DNA of 64,000 nt from Musa acuminata AAA Group (Eukaryota > Streptophyta > Magnoliopsida > Zingiberales > Musaceae). The notes under the pieces are model-generated. The model did no database searches. It worked only from the letters and a program-made list of their open reading frames with translations, and was not told where the DNA came from. Numbering within the stretch: position 1 is the first letter of the stretch; the number at the start of each line of letters is the position of its first letter. Below, one piece after another: positions 1-11,019 of this stretch. Location: the NCBI RefSeq assembly GCF_036884655.1, contig NC_088330.1:36146001-36210000 (forward strand). The letters are read 5' to 3'. The translations under genes and the position numbers were made by a program.

Positions 1-21
1 TCCATTTGTATTTTAATGCAG

Positions 22-195
22 GCTTCAATAATGTCAAAGCATTTTGCAAAAAATGACAAGCCAAGGTAATTCCCAATAACTCATTTTTGTCACATTTATC
101 TATGGCTGCTTTCATATTTATGTTTCTTTCTCTTTAGGAGATTGAGCAGCCAGTTTGATGCTGAGAGGGAGGTGATCCTTTCAAAATCTGCCGAG
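22..195 (+). CDS. Two candidate 3' exons of an unrecognised gene entering from the left
   Basis: Exon 22-65 follows an AATGCAG acceptor and ends before GTAATT. Exon 138-195 follows TTTAG and ends before GTGCAC. The split Arg codon (AG+G) keeps one open frame across both, reading ASIMSKHFAKNDKPR then RLSSQFDAEREVILSKSAE, which is charged and probably helical. A possible terminal exon at 1314 (after TCCTAG) would add Glu-Val and then stop at once. I do not recognise the family. Exon phase and splice sites are the only support, and the upstream part lies outside the window. Confidence 0.35.
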
Positions 196-1907
196 GTGCA
201 CAGAATTAGTATATTTAGATTTATATTTCTATTGCTCATGTTTTCTTGTTGATGCCTTTTGTTGATGTGTTTTTACTTGTTGTGCATATATTTATATTTA
301 AATCTAACTTGCTTTTCACATATTTGATTTCAGTTCTCTTTCGCTTAAAAATTTAATTCTGACTTTTGTCTTTATTTCTTTACTTGGCTTTCATCAATTA
401 AAACAATGTTAACAATAAACAATATGGATCGTTCTTAACTCATAAGTTATGCATGAGATTGGTGTAGTTCGTATCTAACAGTGAATTGTTGAAATTAATT
501 CTAGAAAACATATTTCTGGAGTGAATACTGACTATATTGTACTGTGATGAATTGTCTATTTTAGACAACAGACCAAAATATCATGTAAATACTAGTTAAG
601 CTAAACTATTATTTTTGTTGGCTCAATTCTTGTGTGTTTTTAAAAGAACAAATTAAGTTAAAGATCACTTTGCTTATGTAACAAGGAAATAGAAGATCCA
701 GCTAGCTGGAGGCTTGGTGTATAAATTTCTTTTTGTTCATGTTATTTGGATTCTATAGGTCATCAAACCATTGATTTGAATTAGCACGACCTTGAGTTAT
801 TTATGGGAAGCACCTAATGCCAAGATCCTTGTTGGAACATCTATATATCGAATCAGGCCATCTATATTTTATACGTCGACAAGAATGCTAGAGTTTAAAC
901 ACAGAATGTTGACAGCGCTACTTGGATATGCATCAAGATGTGCGTATATAGTGACTGTTTGTTCAATGTCGTTGCCCATGACAGATCTCCTAACCTATTT
1001 TTGATGGTGGCAAAGCTTTTTGCATCTTGAATTTTGCTCTGTGGATTCCAAAGCTGTGTATAGCAATGACTGTTCGATAATATCGTCGCAGAAGAAACCA
1101 CTACGAATTCTGGCATCTGTGAATTAACGCACTTATCACCATTCAACTACATGGGCATATGCATTCCGGGAACTTTATACAAAATTACAAACTATTAAAT
1201 TCATCCTTTTTCATGAGTGGCAATTATGTTTCTTCATTAAATTCTTTTTTTTTCCTTTAATTTTGATGGTTACCATAATATAAAGCACTAATCATGCTGT
1301 TATTGTCATCCTAGGAGGTGTAAATGCTCAAGAAACCAAGGTAAGCTGATGGCGGTGAAAAGCTAATCTTACCTTTACCTAGATCTTCCAGTTATCTCCA
1401 AGCAGCTGGGATGGCCTAAAACATTAAACAAATATTGTGTGGTATCGATACTCTGTGATACCCTAAATCGACAAATCATGAGGATTCAAAATACCCCACT
1501 GAATCCACCAATGTAGCTCAGTCTATTGCTGCTTGGTAAGTCTAAAGCAGTCTTGTTTACTGTAGTGGCACTCGATTTGAAGCTATAATTAAATATTTTG
1601 GCTCATTTCTGTATGCTTGGAAACTACAGAAGTACAGAACCATTATTTCAACTGTTTGGAATTGTTCTCTCCACGAAATTTGATGAAATGTTCGGAAGAT
1701 TTATTCTTGCTTGATGGTACTGGCTTTCCAATGCTTCTTATTAGGTTCCTTTCTGTTCGCATTTCTCATAGCAAATCTTGATTGTATATGTAATGCAGTA
1801 CTGCTAAGTAATGGAGTGTTGAAAGTTACGTACCGAATAAGGAATTCACTCGTGAAATGAATCAAAATGTCAAGGAAAAAAAGACAAGCAACGATATATC
1901 GTCTTCG
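196..1907. other. AT-rich non-coding stretch
   Basis: Contains only short chance frames. It may hold the 3' UTR or last intron of the gene at the left edge. No RNA gene or complete repeat was recognised. Confidence 0.4.
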
Positions 1908-2975
1908 TCATGCTAAAAATCTATTCGGATGTCTCACATACTGCAGGCAGCAACCGCTCGACGACCGCTCGCAACCTCTCAACGAAGCACTCCATATGAA
2001 GCCTCTGCCGTCACACCCTGCTCGCATCGACGGCTTCATCCCTGCGACTTGCACGCCTTGGACATCGAACCTTCGACTCCCCACCGCCGCCGCCTCGATG
2101 AATCCGATCATGGGCTCGCCGACGGCCTCGTAGTTCTCCTCCGGATCTCTCATCTGAATCATCATCACCAGAACCATCCCGTCCTTCCTCGTCGCTGCCT
2201 TCCCCTTCTTCTCCGCCACCTCGCCGGCTCTTCCGCCGCTTGTGCCCATCTGGATGCGAAGCCCCTCCAAGGCCAACCCTTCCATGTTCTCCATCGAATC
2301 CAGCAGCACCGCCTCCACGAAATGGTCCTCGCTTCCCATTATAACCTTCTTACCCTTGATCTGACCCTGTTGATGCCCGCTTAAGTTGCTCAATGACATC
2401 GACTCATGCAGGCACTTCCACAGATCCCCTCTTCGCAAGGACGCCATCCCACACACAACCTGCTCGATCTGCAACTCATTAGATGTATTCCACGAACGCT
2501 ATAGAAGGAGGAATTGGATCACCTCCGCTGCGGTCGTAGCGTTCTCCTCGATCAATGGCGTCGAAACTTGCATGACCAAGCTCCCCCACGGCCGGCCTAT
2601 TCTCCTGATTTCATGCAGGTAGCTGCCGTCCGCCAACCTCGCCATCTCCGCGCGACCGTTCTCTGCCTTCACCGCGGGGGAGTTCTTCAGGCACACCGTT
2701 AGCCGTTTCTCCGTGCTCAGCCACATGTCGAGCTTCCGCAGCTCCTGCTCCAGCCGCCGCGCTCTCCTCCAGTAGGCTTGAGCTGCGGTTTCCCCGTCGC
2801 CACAGAGGGACGGCTCGCGCGCAGGCGGTTGGGGGTGCGCGTCAAGCGATGGCGGCTGGCGATGGGCGGGGGGTGGTCGGCAGAGGGAGAGGTAAGACTT
2901 GAACCTCGAGCAGCCAGTGGAGACGAGTGCAGGAGACGGGTTGTGTCGCCTGTGGCTGCTGCTGCCGTTCTCCAT
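1908..2975 (-). pseudogene. PLASTID MOVEMENT IMPAIRED1-like (PMI1/PMI1-related) pseudogene
   Basis: Read on the minus strand from 2975, one frame runs to 1908 and is broken by a single in-frame TAG at 2501-2499. Before the stop is GSLVMQVSTPL; after it come ALEGLRIQMG, MIQMRDPEENYEAVGEPM and VQGVQVAGMKP. These match, in order, conserved C-terminal blocks of plant PMI1 proteins, which act in chloroplast and nuclear photorelocation through actin. The family is normally about 800-900 aa with an N-terminal C2 domain. Here that domain and the long spacers between the blocks are missing, and the first 85 or so residues resemble nothing I know. High GC sets it apart from its flanks. This looks like a truncated, internally deleted relic; a short expressed derivative is possible but unlikely. 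Confidence 0.7.
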
Positions 2976-3837
2976 TGCGGCCTTACACTACCTTCTGCTT
3001 CCCACGTCGAACGCTTGGGCTTATATGAGAGGTAGGGATATGTTTGCTTCTGTAGTGCATTTTGTCGTGCTGTTGCGATATTGTCGGACTCTCGTATCTT
3101 GAAATCTATATATGGAGGTCTCTTCAACGGTCGTGTCTTTGAATTTTAGATTAGCGGACTCTGTTGACATTTATAATTGATTTATTTTCTTACATCAATT
3201 CGACATATAATATAATCTTCACTAATCATCTTTACCAAACATTTTTTGGGGGGCTTTGATTTCCCTGTCAGAAGAATCTTTGGATTCCCAGATACCTTTT
3301 CCCACACCCTACTCCAAGAATCGGCCGTGGGATATACTTTCCCTCGGAATCCCGTCGTCCACAGCCAATCTCGGTGTATAAGATGATAACAGAGACGAGA
3401 TCTTTTCTACTATCGACACTTTGTTTCGCACGTATCTTGATGCGAAAGGGTGTGGCTCCTGTGGATCGAGGAGAACCGGGAGGAACAGATACGTGTACCT
3501 TCGCACAAGTAATCGTGTGGTGATGGGTCGCGGAAGGGGGAGTATCCGACGGCTGTTAAAGGCCATGTGGTTTGCTGTGCAAAAGCTTCACGCGATGCTC
3601 CCGGGTGCGGCGCTGGAGGAAAAGCTTTGATCATCTGTTGTCCTCAGGCAGCGTTGGCGTAATGGTCCATCGCCTGTGGCGCCTTGAACTTATCTTAACG
3701 AGGGACCCATGCTTGGCTGGTGAGGCAAAGGCGGGAGGACCCTGCCTTGGTTGTTATAGGCGAGAATGAAGAAGCCCCGACACGTCATCAGGTCGAGGAA
3801 GGTTGCGGCGGCGGGGCCCGCTTGGTAGGAAGCCTGC
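2976..3837. other. Intergenic region upstream of the H+-ATPase gene
   Basis: No gene recognised. It holds the H+-ATPase promoter, including an ACGT-core element (ACACGTCATC) near 3780, about 60 bp before the TATA box. Confidence 0.4.
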
Positions 3838-3845
3838 TATAAAAG
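3838..3845 (+). promoter_or_regulatory. TATA box of the H+-ATPase gene
   Basis: TATAAAAG lies 154 bp before the ATG at 3992. No ATG occurs between about 3870 and 3991, so the leader would have no upstream ORF. Confidence 0.6.
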
Positions 3846-3991
3846 GCGGTGCCGAGCGTCGTCCCCCCTCTCCGCTCGGACTCCGTACCTTCTTCCTCGC
3901 GCGGGGGCGAGAGAGTTGGAGAGATCGGCGACTTCTCTGCTTCTTTTCTAGGGTTTGCTGGTAGCGAGCGGCCCCTCGAGGAGTGGGAGAG

Positions 3992-6900
3992 ATGGACGGG
4001 AACATCAGCTTGGAGGCGATCAAGAACGAGACGGTTGATCTGGTGAGCGACTCCATATCCCACGATTCTATTACTACCCTACTTGGTTGCTTTGATCTTG
4101 CTGCTTTGCTTTTCTTGACGTTTTGGGCTCTCCAAATTGCTAACATGGAAGCATTAGTAGTTTATGAGCGATTCAAGATAGTGTTTTCTGAATCAAAATT
4201 GATCTTTTTTATGCATCTGATGTTTACATAAAGTGTATTGCTGGGAACAAAAGATTCAATTGATTCCACTTCATTTTTCTTTTTGATCTGGTTATTCATC
4301 GTTTCTTTATTCTCATGAAAAGGAAGGAATGTGAGACAGGGAAGGCAGCCAATACAAGCATTATTCTCTAGGATTTTACCTTTAATCTCTGAAATCATTC
4401 TTTAGTTCGAGTTCCACAAACAGAGATTATCTCTTAAGTCTTTTCCCTTTATTCTCGTGATCATTACTTTGAGATCCATAAGATAGTTCTTGAGCACTTC
4501 CTTGGTGGTGGTCTTTCGGCCGTTCACGTTCCTCGATGCCTGGGAAGACCCCAAAATCCTCCGTAGAGTTCCGGAGATTTTTTTGGCCCCCGGAGAAACC
4601 GTGATCGACCGCTCCATATATCCCCCTGTGATTTGTCCGGCAAAACATGAGACAAGGATAAAAGAAAGGTGTCTCTTTTTTGCGCGGCGGTGTTTGGTTG
4701 GCGCGGGAGAGGACATGTGGTGGCTGCTGTTCTTTCGCTTCAGAAAATTCACGAGGAAATTGAATAGCTTTTCGCGGTTGATTCACGCGACGCTATCACG
4801 AGAATCTCCCGAGATGCCACTGCCGCCGTCGCCATCACCATTCTGACGACGATGGCTTGTTGGCTTGTGGTTGCAGGAGCGCGTGCCGATCGAGGAGGTG
4901 TTCGAGCAACTGAAATGTACCAAAGATGGGCTGACCACGGGGGAAGGAGACAAGCGGCTCCAGATCCTTGGCCCCAACAAGCTCGAGGAGAAAAAGGTCC
5001 TCTTTTCCTGCTTCTTTTGCAATCCGTTTCCGTTCCGCATTCTTTCTTTCGATTCCTTGCATTTGGACTGTCTGCTGTGACGATTCTGCACGGCAGGAGA
5101 GCAAAGTCCTCAAATTTCTGGGCTTCATGTGGAACCCCCTTTCGTGGGTTATGGAAATGGCCGCGATCATGGCCATCGCCCTCGCCAACGGTGGGGGGCA
5201 GCCACCGGACTGGCAGGACTTCGTCGGCATCATCGTGCTTCTCTTGATCAACTCCACCATCAGCTTCATCGAAGAGAACAATGCTGGGAACGCCGCCGCC
5301 GCCCTCATGGCTGGTCTTGCTCCGAAAACGAAGGCAAGAAACTGGTCTCGTAGTCCCACGTTGTTCTGTTCCCCACACCTCTACTTATACGTGGTTGTCT
5401 CGTCTGATGAGCGACAGGTGCTCAGAGATGGCCACTGGAGCGAGCAGGACGCGGCGATTCTTGTGCCTGGCGACATCATAAGCATCAAGCTGGGAGACAT
5501 AGTCCCTGCCGACGCGCGGCTTCTCGAGGGCGACCCGCTGAAGATTGACCAGTCGTCACTTACCGGAGAATCCATCCCCGTCACAAAGTTCCCCGGTGAG
5601 GAAGTGTTCTCAGGCTCCACCTGCAAGCAGGGTGAGATCGAGGCGGTCGTCATCGCCACCGGCGTCCACACCTTCTTGGGGAAGGCCGCCCACCTCGTGG
5701 AGAGCACCAACGAGGTGGGACACTTCCAGAAAGTCCTCACCGCCATCGGCAACTTCTGCATCTGCTCCATCGCCGTCGGCATTGTCATCGAGGTCGTCGT
5801 CATGTACCCGATCCAGCACCGGAAGTACAGGGACGGCATCGACAACCTGCTGGTCCTCCTGATAGGAGGGATCCCCATCGCCATGCCCACCGTCCTGTCG
5901 GTGACCATGGCGATTGGCTCACACCGACTCTCTCAGCAGGGCGCAATCACGAAGCGGATGACAGCCATCGAGGAGATGGCCGGCATGGACGTCCTGTGCA
6001 GCGACAAAACTGGGACGCTGACTCTGAACAAGTTAAGCGTCGACAAGAACCTGATCGAGGTTTTCGTGAGGGACGTGGATAAGGAGCATGTGGTACTACT
6101 GGCCGCAAGAGCATCGCGGATCGAGAACCAAGACGCCATCGACGCTGCTATGATCAGAACGCTTGGCGACCCAAAGGAGGTATCTTTTCATATTTACAAG
6201 CACCCTATTGATCATGGAGCTTCATAAAGGTTGAATACTACGTCTCATGTGTCATGCATAGGCGAGAGCTGGGATAACAGAGGTACATTTTCTCCCATTC
6301 AACCCTGTCGACAAGAGAACTGCTCTTACCTACATTGACCTTGATGGAAACTGGCATCGTGTAAGTAAAGGTGCTCCTGAGCAGGTACAGTTCTTTCCTT
6401 TATCGTCACATTTCTGTCGCTCTAGTTGTTGAATTTGTATGCATCACTACGGGGTGTCATAATTTGTTTCCTCACCGGGAATAGATTTTGAACCTCTGCA
6501 ATTGCAACGAAGATATCCGCAACAAGGTCCACTATGTCATCGACAAGTTTGCTGAACGCGGGCTTCGCTCACTAGCTGTTGCAAGACAGGTTTCTCTTCT
6601 TGTTCTTGGCAGTTCTGTGGTACCGCTCCTTCCTCATGGAACTTTGTTTTCTGTCCTGCAGGAAGTCCCGGAGAAGTCCAAGGATCGTGCTGGAGGGCCA
6701 TGGCAATTTGTCGGCTTGTTGCCTCTGTTTGATCCTCCAAGGCATGACAGTGCTGAAACTATTCGCAGGGCACTCAATCTTGGTGTCAACGTGAAGATGA
6801 TCACTGGCAAGTTGGATCAGTCCTTGTCATTTGTATGTTGATACTGTGGTTTTCATTTATTCCTAATGTTGTTATGTTCAATCCAGGTGACCAGCTTGCG

Positions 6901-9900
6901 ATCGCCAAGGAAACTGGCCGAAGACTTGGAATGGGCACCAACATGTATCCTGCCTCTTACTTGCTTGGCCAAAAGAAGGATGAATCTATTGCTGAACTTC
7001 CTGTAGATGAACTAATTGAGAGGGCTGATGGATTTGCCGGAGTTTTTCCAGGTCAGCGAAATTTTCTTTTGTTATCAAATTGTCATAGCTTTTAGTAGTA
7101 TAATGTACAATTGACTTTAACTTTCGTTTATGAAATAGAACACAAATATGAAATTGTGAAGAAATTGAAGGAGAGAAAGCACATATGTGGGATGACTGGA
7201 GATGGAGTTAATGATGCTCCTGCTTTAAAGAAGGCAGACATAGGAATTGCTGTTTCTGATGCCACAGATGCCGCTAGAAGTGCTTCTGACATTGTCCTCA
7301 CCCAGCCTGGGCTTAGTGTCATCATCAGTGCTGTTCTTACCAGCAGAGCTATTTTCCAGAGGATGAAAAACTACACGGTAGGTGCTTATGACTGCTGTTA
7401 TAATTCCTTGCTTCCGATGTCATTTTGGCTTAGCTCTTGATCTTGTTTTGATGTAGATTTATGCTGTCTCCATCACTATTCGGATTGTTGTAAGTTCTAA
7501 ATTGACTTGCCTTCAATATAAATGTCTGGTTTTTTGTTCATGATTTTTCTTTCAGTTCCATGATTCTAATTTCCGTTCAATCTCTGTAGGTCGGTTTTAT
7601 GCTTATTGCATTGATTTGGAAATTCGATTTCTCACCCTTCATGGTTTTGATCATTGCTATCCTTAATGATGGTGAGCTCTTTTGTTAAACAGCTTCTTTT
7701 GCATGTTCTTGCCTTTGAATTTCTCCATCATGATTTCCTAATTGCAGGTACAATTATGACGATCTCAAAGGACCGTGTGAAGCCATCGCCAATGCCTGAT
7801 AGTTGGAAGTTGAGAGAGATATTTGCTACCGGCATTGTGTTTGGTGGTTATTTGGCATTGATGACTGTTATATTCTTCTGGGCCATGAGAGAGACAGACT
7901 TCTTCCCGGTGAGCACTGTTTGTTCTCTTTTCCTGCAACACAGAAATCTCAGGCAGAACAATGTTTGGGATAGCTCATTCTGCTTGCACTTATGCAGAAT
8001 TGCTTAATTGAAAACCTCACTTAGTACATTCATGATCTTTGTAATTAGTTACATTATGTTCTCTGTTTCCAATGAATCACTGCAGATATGATCATACATC
8101 TGATGCCAGTTTCATGTCATGCCTTTGCAGGATAAGTTCAAAGTTAGATCATTGAGGCATAGCAATGACGAGATGATGTCCGCTTTATATCTGCAAGTTA
8201 GTATAATCAGTCAGGCTCTTATATTTGTTACTCGATCACGTAGTTGGTGTTTTGTTGAACGGCCCGGACTTCTCTTGGTCTTCGCATTTGTTGGTGCTCA
8301 GCTGGTAAGACACTATACTCCTGCATTTTGACCTTTCCTTTGTCTCTGGATATTGTTCTCTCTTCATTTGAATGACTTAAGTTGGATTTGGAAAAGACCA
8401 AAGTGAACAAACTTACAAAAACCACTCACTGGCTATGCCATGTTCTTCATGAAAAATCTAATTATAATTTGTTCATCCTGATGACTAAACCAAACATTTG
8501 CTTCTCACAGGTTGCAACCCTTATAGCTGTTTATCCCAAGTGGGGGTTTGCACGGATAGAAGGAATAGGCTGGGGATGGGCCGGTGTCATTTGGCTTTAC
8601 AGCTTTGTGACATTTGCCCCTCTTGACTTGTTCAAATTCTGCATCCGCTACATTCTAAGTGGAAAGGCTTGGGATAACCTCCTTGAGAAGAAGGTATCAA
8701 TCATTATGAACTGTACATTAGCAGTTCCATCTCTCTCTCTCTCTCAACATCTCTTTGTAAGTCTGCTCCTATGAAATTTCAGATTGCCTTCACCACCAAG
8801 AAGGACTATGGCAGGGAAGAAAGGGAAGCTCAATGGGCTATGGCACAGAGAACACTGCACGGTCTCCAAACTCCGGAAAATGCTAACCTCTTCTCTGACA
8901 AAAGCAGTTACCGAGAACTTTCAGAGCTTGCCGAGCAAGCTAAAAGGCGAGCTGAAGTTGCAAGGTATGTCATTTTCAATTCATTCAGTTCTCATTTCAA
9001 TATATTTTTTTTTTTTATGCTTTATACATTTGAGTTAGAAAACAAGACATACAAAAACTTAAGAGTGTCCTAACTTTACATTTGGGAACAAGATATATAG
9101 ATGTCCCGATCAAATGAGAAATTAATTTATGAAAATATTATGAGAAGTGATACAATTGTCTTTAGTTTAACCGGTGTTATTGCAAGACAAATTTCACTGA
9201 CTTGTTTCTATTGTATCATTATTCTTCACATATTGAGGCGTTAACAAACAATAAGGTATTGTGTCTGTTGAGTTGATTAGTGCATTGTTATACAAATGAT
9301 AGGATTCAAAGTCCATATGTGAGCATCATGCATGTCATTTTATGTATTATTATTTTTTATTTTTTAAAAAAATAAATAATTAGGTATTGAATATTTTTTT
9401 CATTCAAAACTACCCCAACCATCATAAATATCTTTTACTGTGAAAAGGAGATGAGGCGACAAAATAGCAAAAAGTCATCCCTAGGTTTTGAACACACACA
9501 TTGTGATAGGTGTCATAGACAAAAAAAAAAAAAAAAAAAATCAAATGCAGTTATTAGAGATTTTGGGGTTTGGGAGAAAAGAACAGAAGAAGGTTTGAGA
9601 TTTGACCTCATTCTTTTCTACCATATAAGTCTACTTGTCGTTTGCCTTGTACTTGTATGATGGTTTTAAAAAGGAAAAAAAGAAAGAAGCTATTTTAAGA
9701 TCAAAGTATGAGTTATATATATTAAGCTGATATTCGATAGTATATTTTATTGTCGACAAATATGGATAAAGTTTGGTGACATCTGCTGATCTTATTATAT
9801 ATTACACGCATCACGAGTAAAGATTAATAGGATAGATTAGCCATCACACTTTTTTGCATTGTTATATATTAGTCATGAGTTTTTCGATTCTCTATAATAT

Positions 9901-10067
9901 TTAGCAACTTAAGATTATTTTCTTAGTTCTCTTTCCATCTTTATTTATCTGATATCATCATTATCGACAGACTTCGTGAGGTGCACACTCTGAAGGGACA
10001 CGTCGAGTCGGTGTTCAAGCTCAAAGGCATCGATGTCGACAATATCCAACAACACTACACGGTATAA
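3992..10067 (+). CDS. AHA: Plasma-membrane H+-ATPase (P3A-type proton pump), 16 exons, 952 aa
   Basis: This pump exports protons using ATP and energises transport across the plasma membrane. Exons: 3992-4042, 4877-4996, 5097-5333, 5418-6179, 6262-6384, 6485-6589, 6662-6806, 6887-7051, 7139-7377, 7457-7489, 7590-7671, 7748-7908, 8131-8304, 8511-8693, 8783-8964, 9971-10067. They sum to 2859 nt with every phase consistent. Motifs: actuator TGES at residues 185-188, phosphorylation loop CSDKTGTLT with Asp332, ATP-hinge GDGVNDAP at 590-597, and a regulatory C-tail ending QQHYTV. Thr951 of that tail is the residue that, when phosphorylated, binds 14-3-3 in this family. Length is typical (about 950 aa). 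Introns 3 (from 5334) and 7 (from 6807) begin with GC instead of GT. Exons 1-4 are much richer in GC than later ones. It appears intact and functional; the isoform number cannot be fixed from sequence alone. Confidence 0.97.
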
Positions 10068-11019
10068 GAAACTCCGCAACCCATATGGTCTAATTCCCCT
10101 TAAATTCTTTCTTACAAGACGTAGATGATGTTTGATGTTTGTGACTCTTGCTTTCCGTACTCTTTAAGATATAGATGAATTTGTTGGGTTATGTTCATGA
10201 TGCAAATCTATGTATTGGGATCTTTCGAAGTTTGAGGACATGTTGTGGGAGACATCTAAAATCACCTGATTGGACTTGGACATGTGATTTTTATTAGAAC
10301 AAGTTTGACACATCCTCCTCCGGTTGCATGGTGAGGTTAGCTCTCTAGTGCTGGGTGCTCGTGGCATCCAAAAAGCCATCACCAACCTTGAGTGCATTTA
10401 CTAGAAACAAAGAAGCAACAAAAAGCATATGAAAATTTTGTTACACGAATACTGTACGCTGATCTTGATTTGATGGACATTTATGTACTGGATTAATACG
10501 ACCTGACTGATATAAAAGGTTAAGATTACGTATATTGAACGTCTGGACGAGAGTTCACCATATGAGGTTCACCCATACACAATGTATATTTTTCTAAAAT
10601 GATTTGTTTAAGTTTGTGTAAACTCTATGCACTAATCTTTCATGTGCGATCATTTATTTTCACGGTGATTTGCACTTTGATGAAGCGATGGAAATAGTTT
10701 GTTTGTGCATTCGTTCGTCAAATGTTTTCTTCTTGCGCAAGTCTGATAAAATGGTCAAAATTAGATTTAAGTTTACTTTTTGTGATAAGTATCACGGATT
10801 ATGTTATAAATAGAATATCTGATATTACGTTTATATATATTTATGTGCTTCTATTTTATTCGTGCTTTACCTATAAATAGTTTATAGTAGATTTAATGAT
10901 CCTATTTTGATTAATTTTTATGATTACTTCAATCTTGTAAATACAAATTGTGTATTTTGCTGACGGACATATATAGATATTGCGTGACTTAAGTAAAATC
11001 AGCTAAATCCATTACATAT
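10068..11019. other. 3' flank of the H+-ATPase gene and possible left LTR remnant
   Basis: No gene. The last few hundred bases before the primer-binding-like site at 11019 resemble, loosely, 13920-13985, as LTR U5 ends would. The left boundary cannot be placed. Confidence 0.3.

Noticed and set aside
3640..3700. Possible tRNA-like segment
   Set aside because: No cloverleaf, no T-arm consensus.
4402..5378. Minus-strand open frames of 100-209 codons over the H+-ATPase 5' end
   Set aside because: Shadows of GC-rich coding exons and intron 1; no family resemblance.
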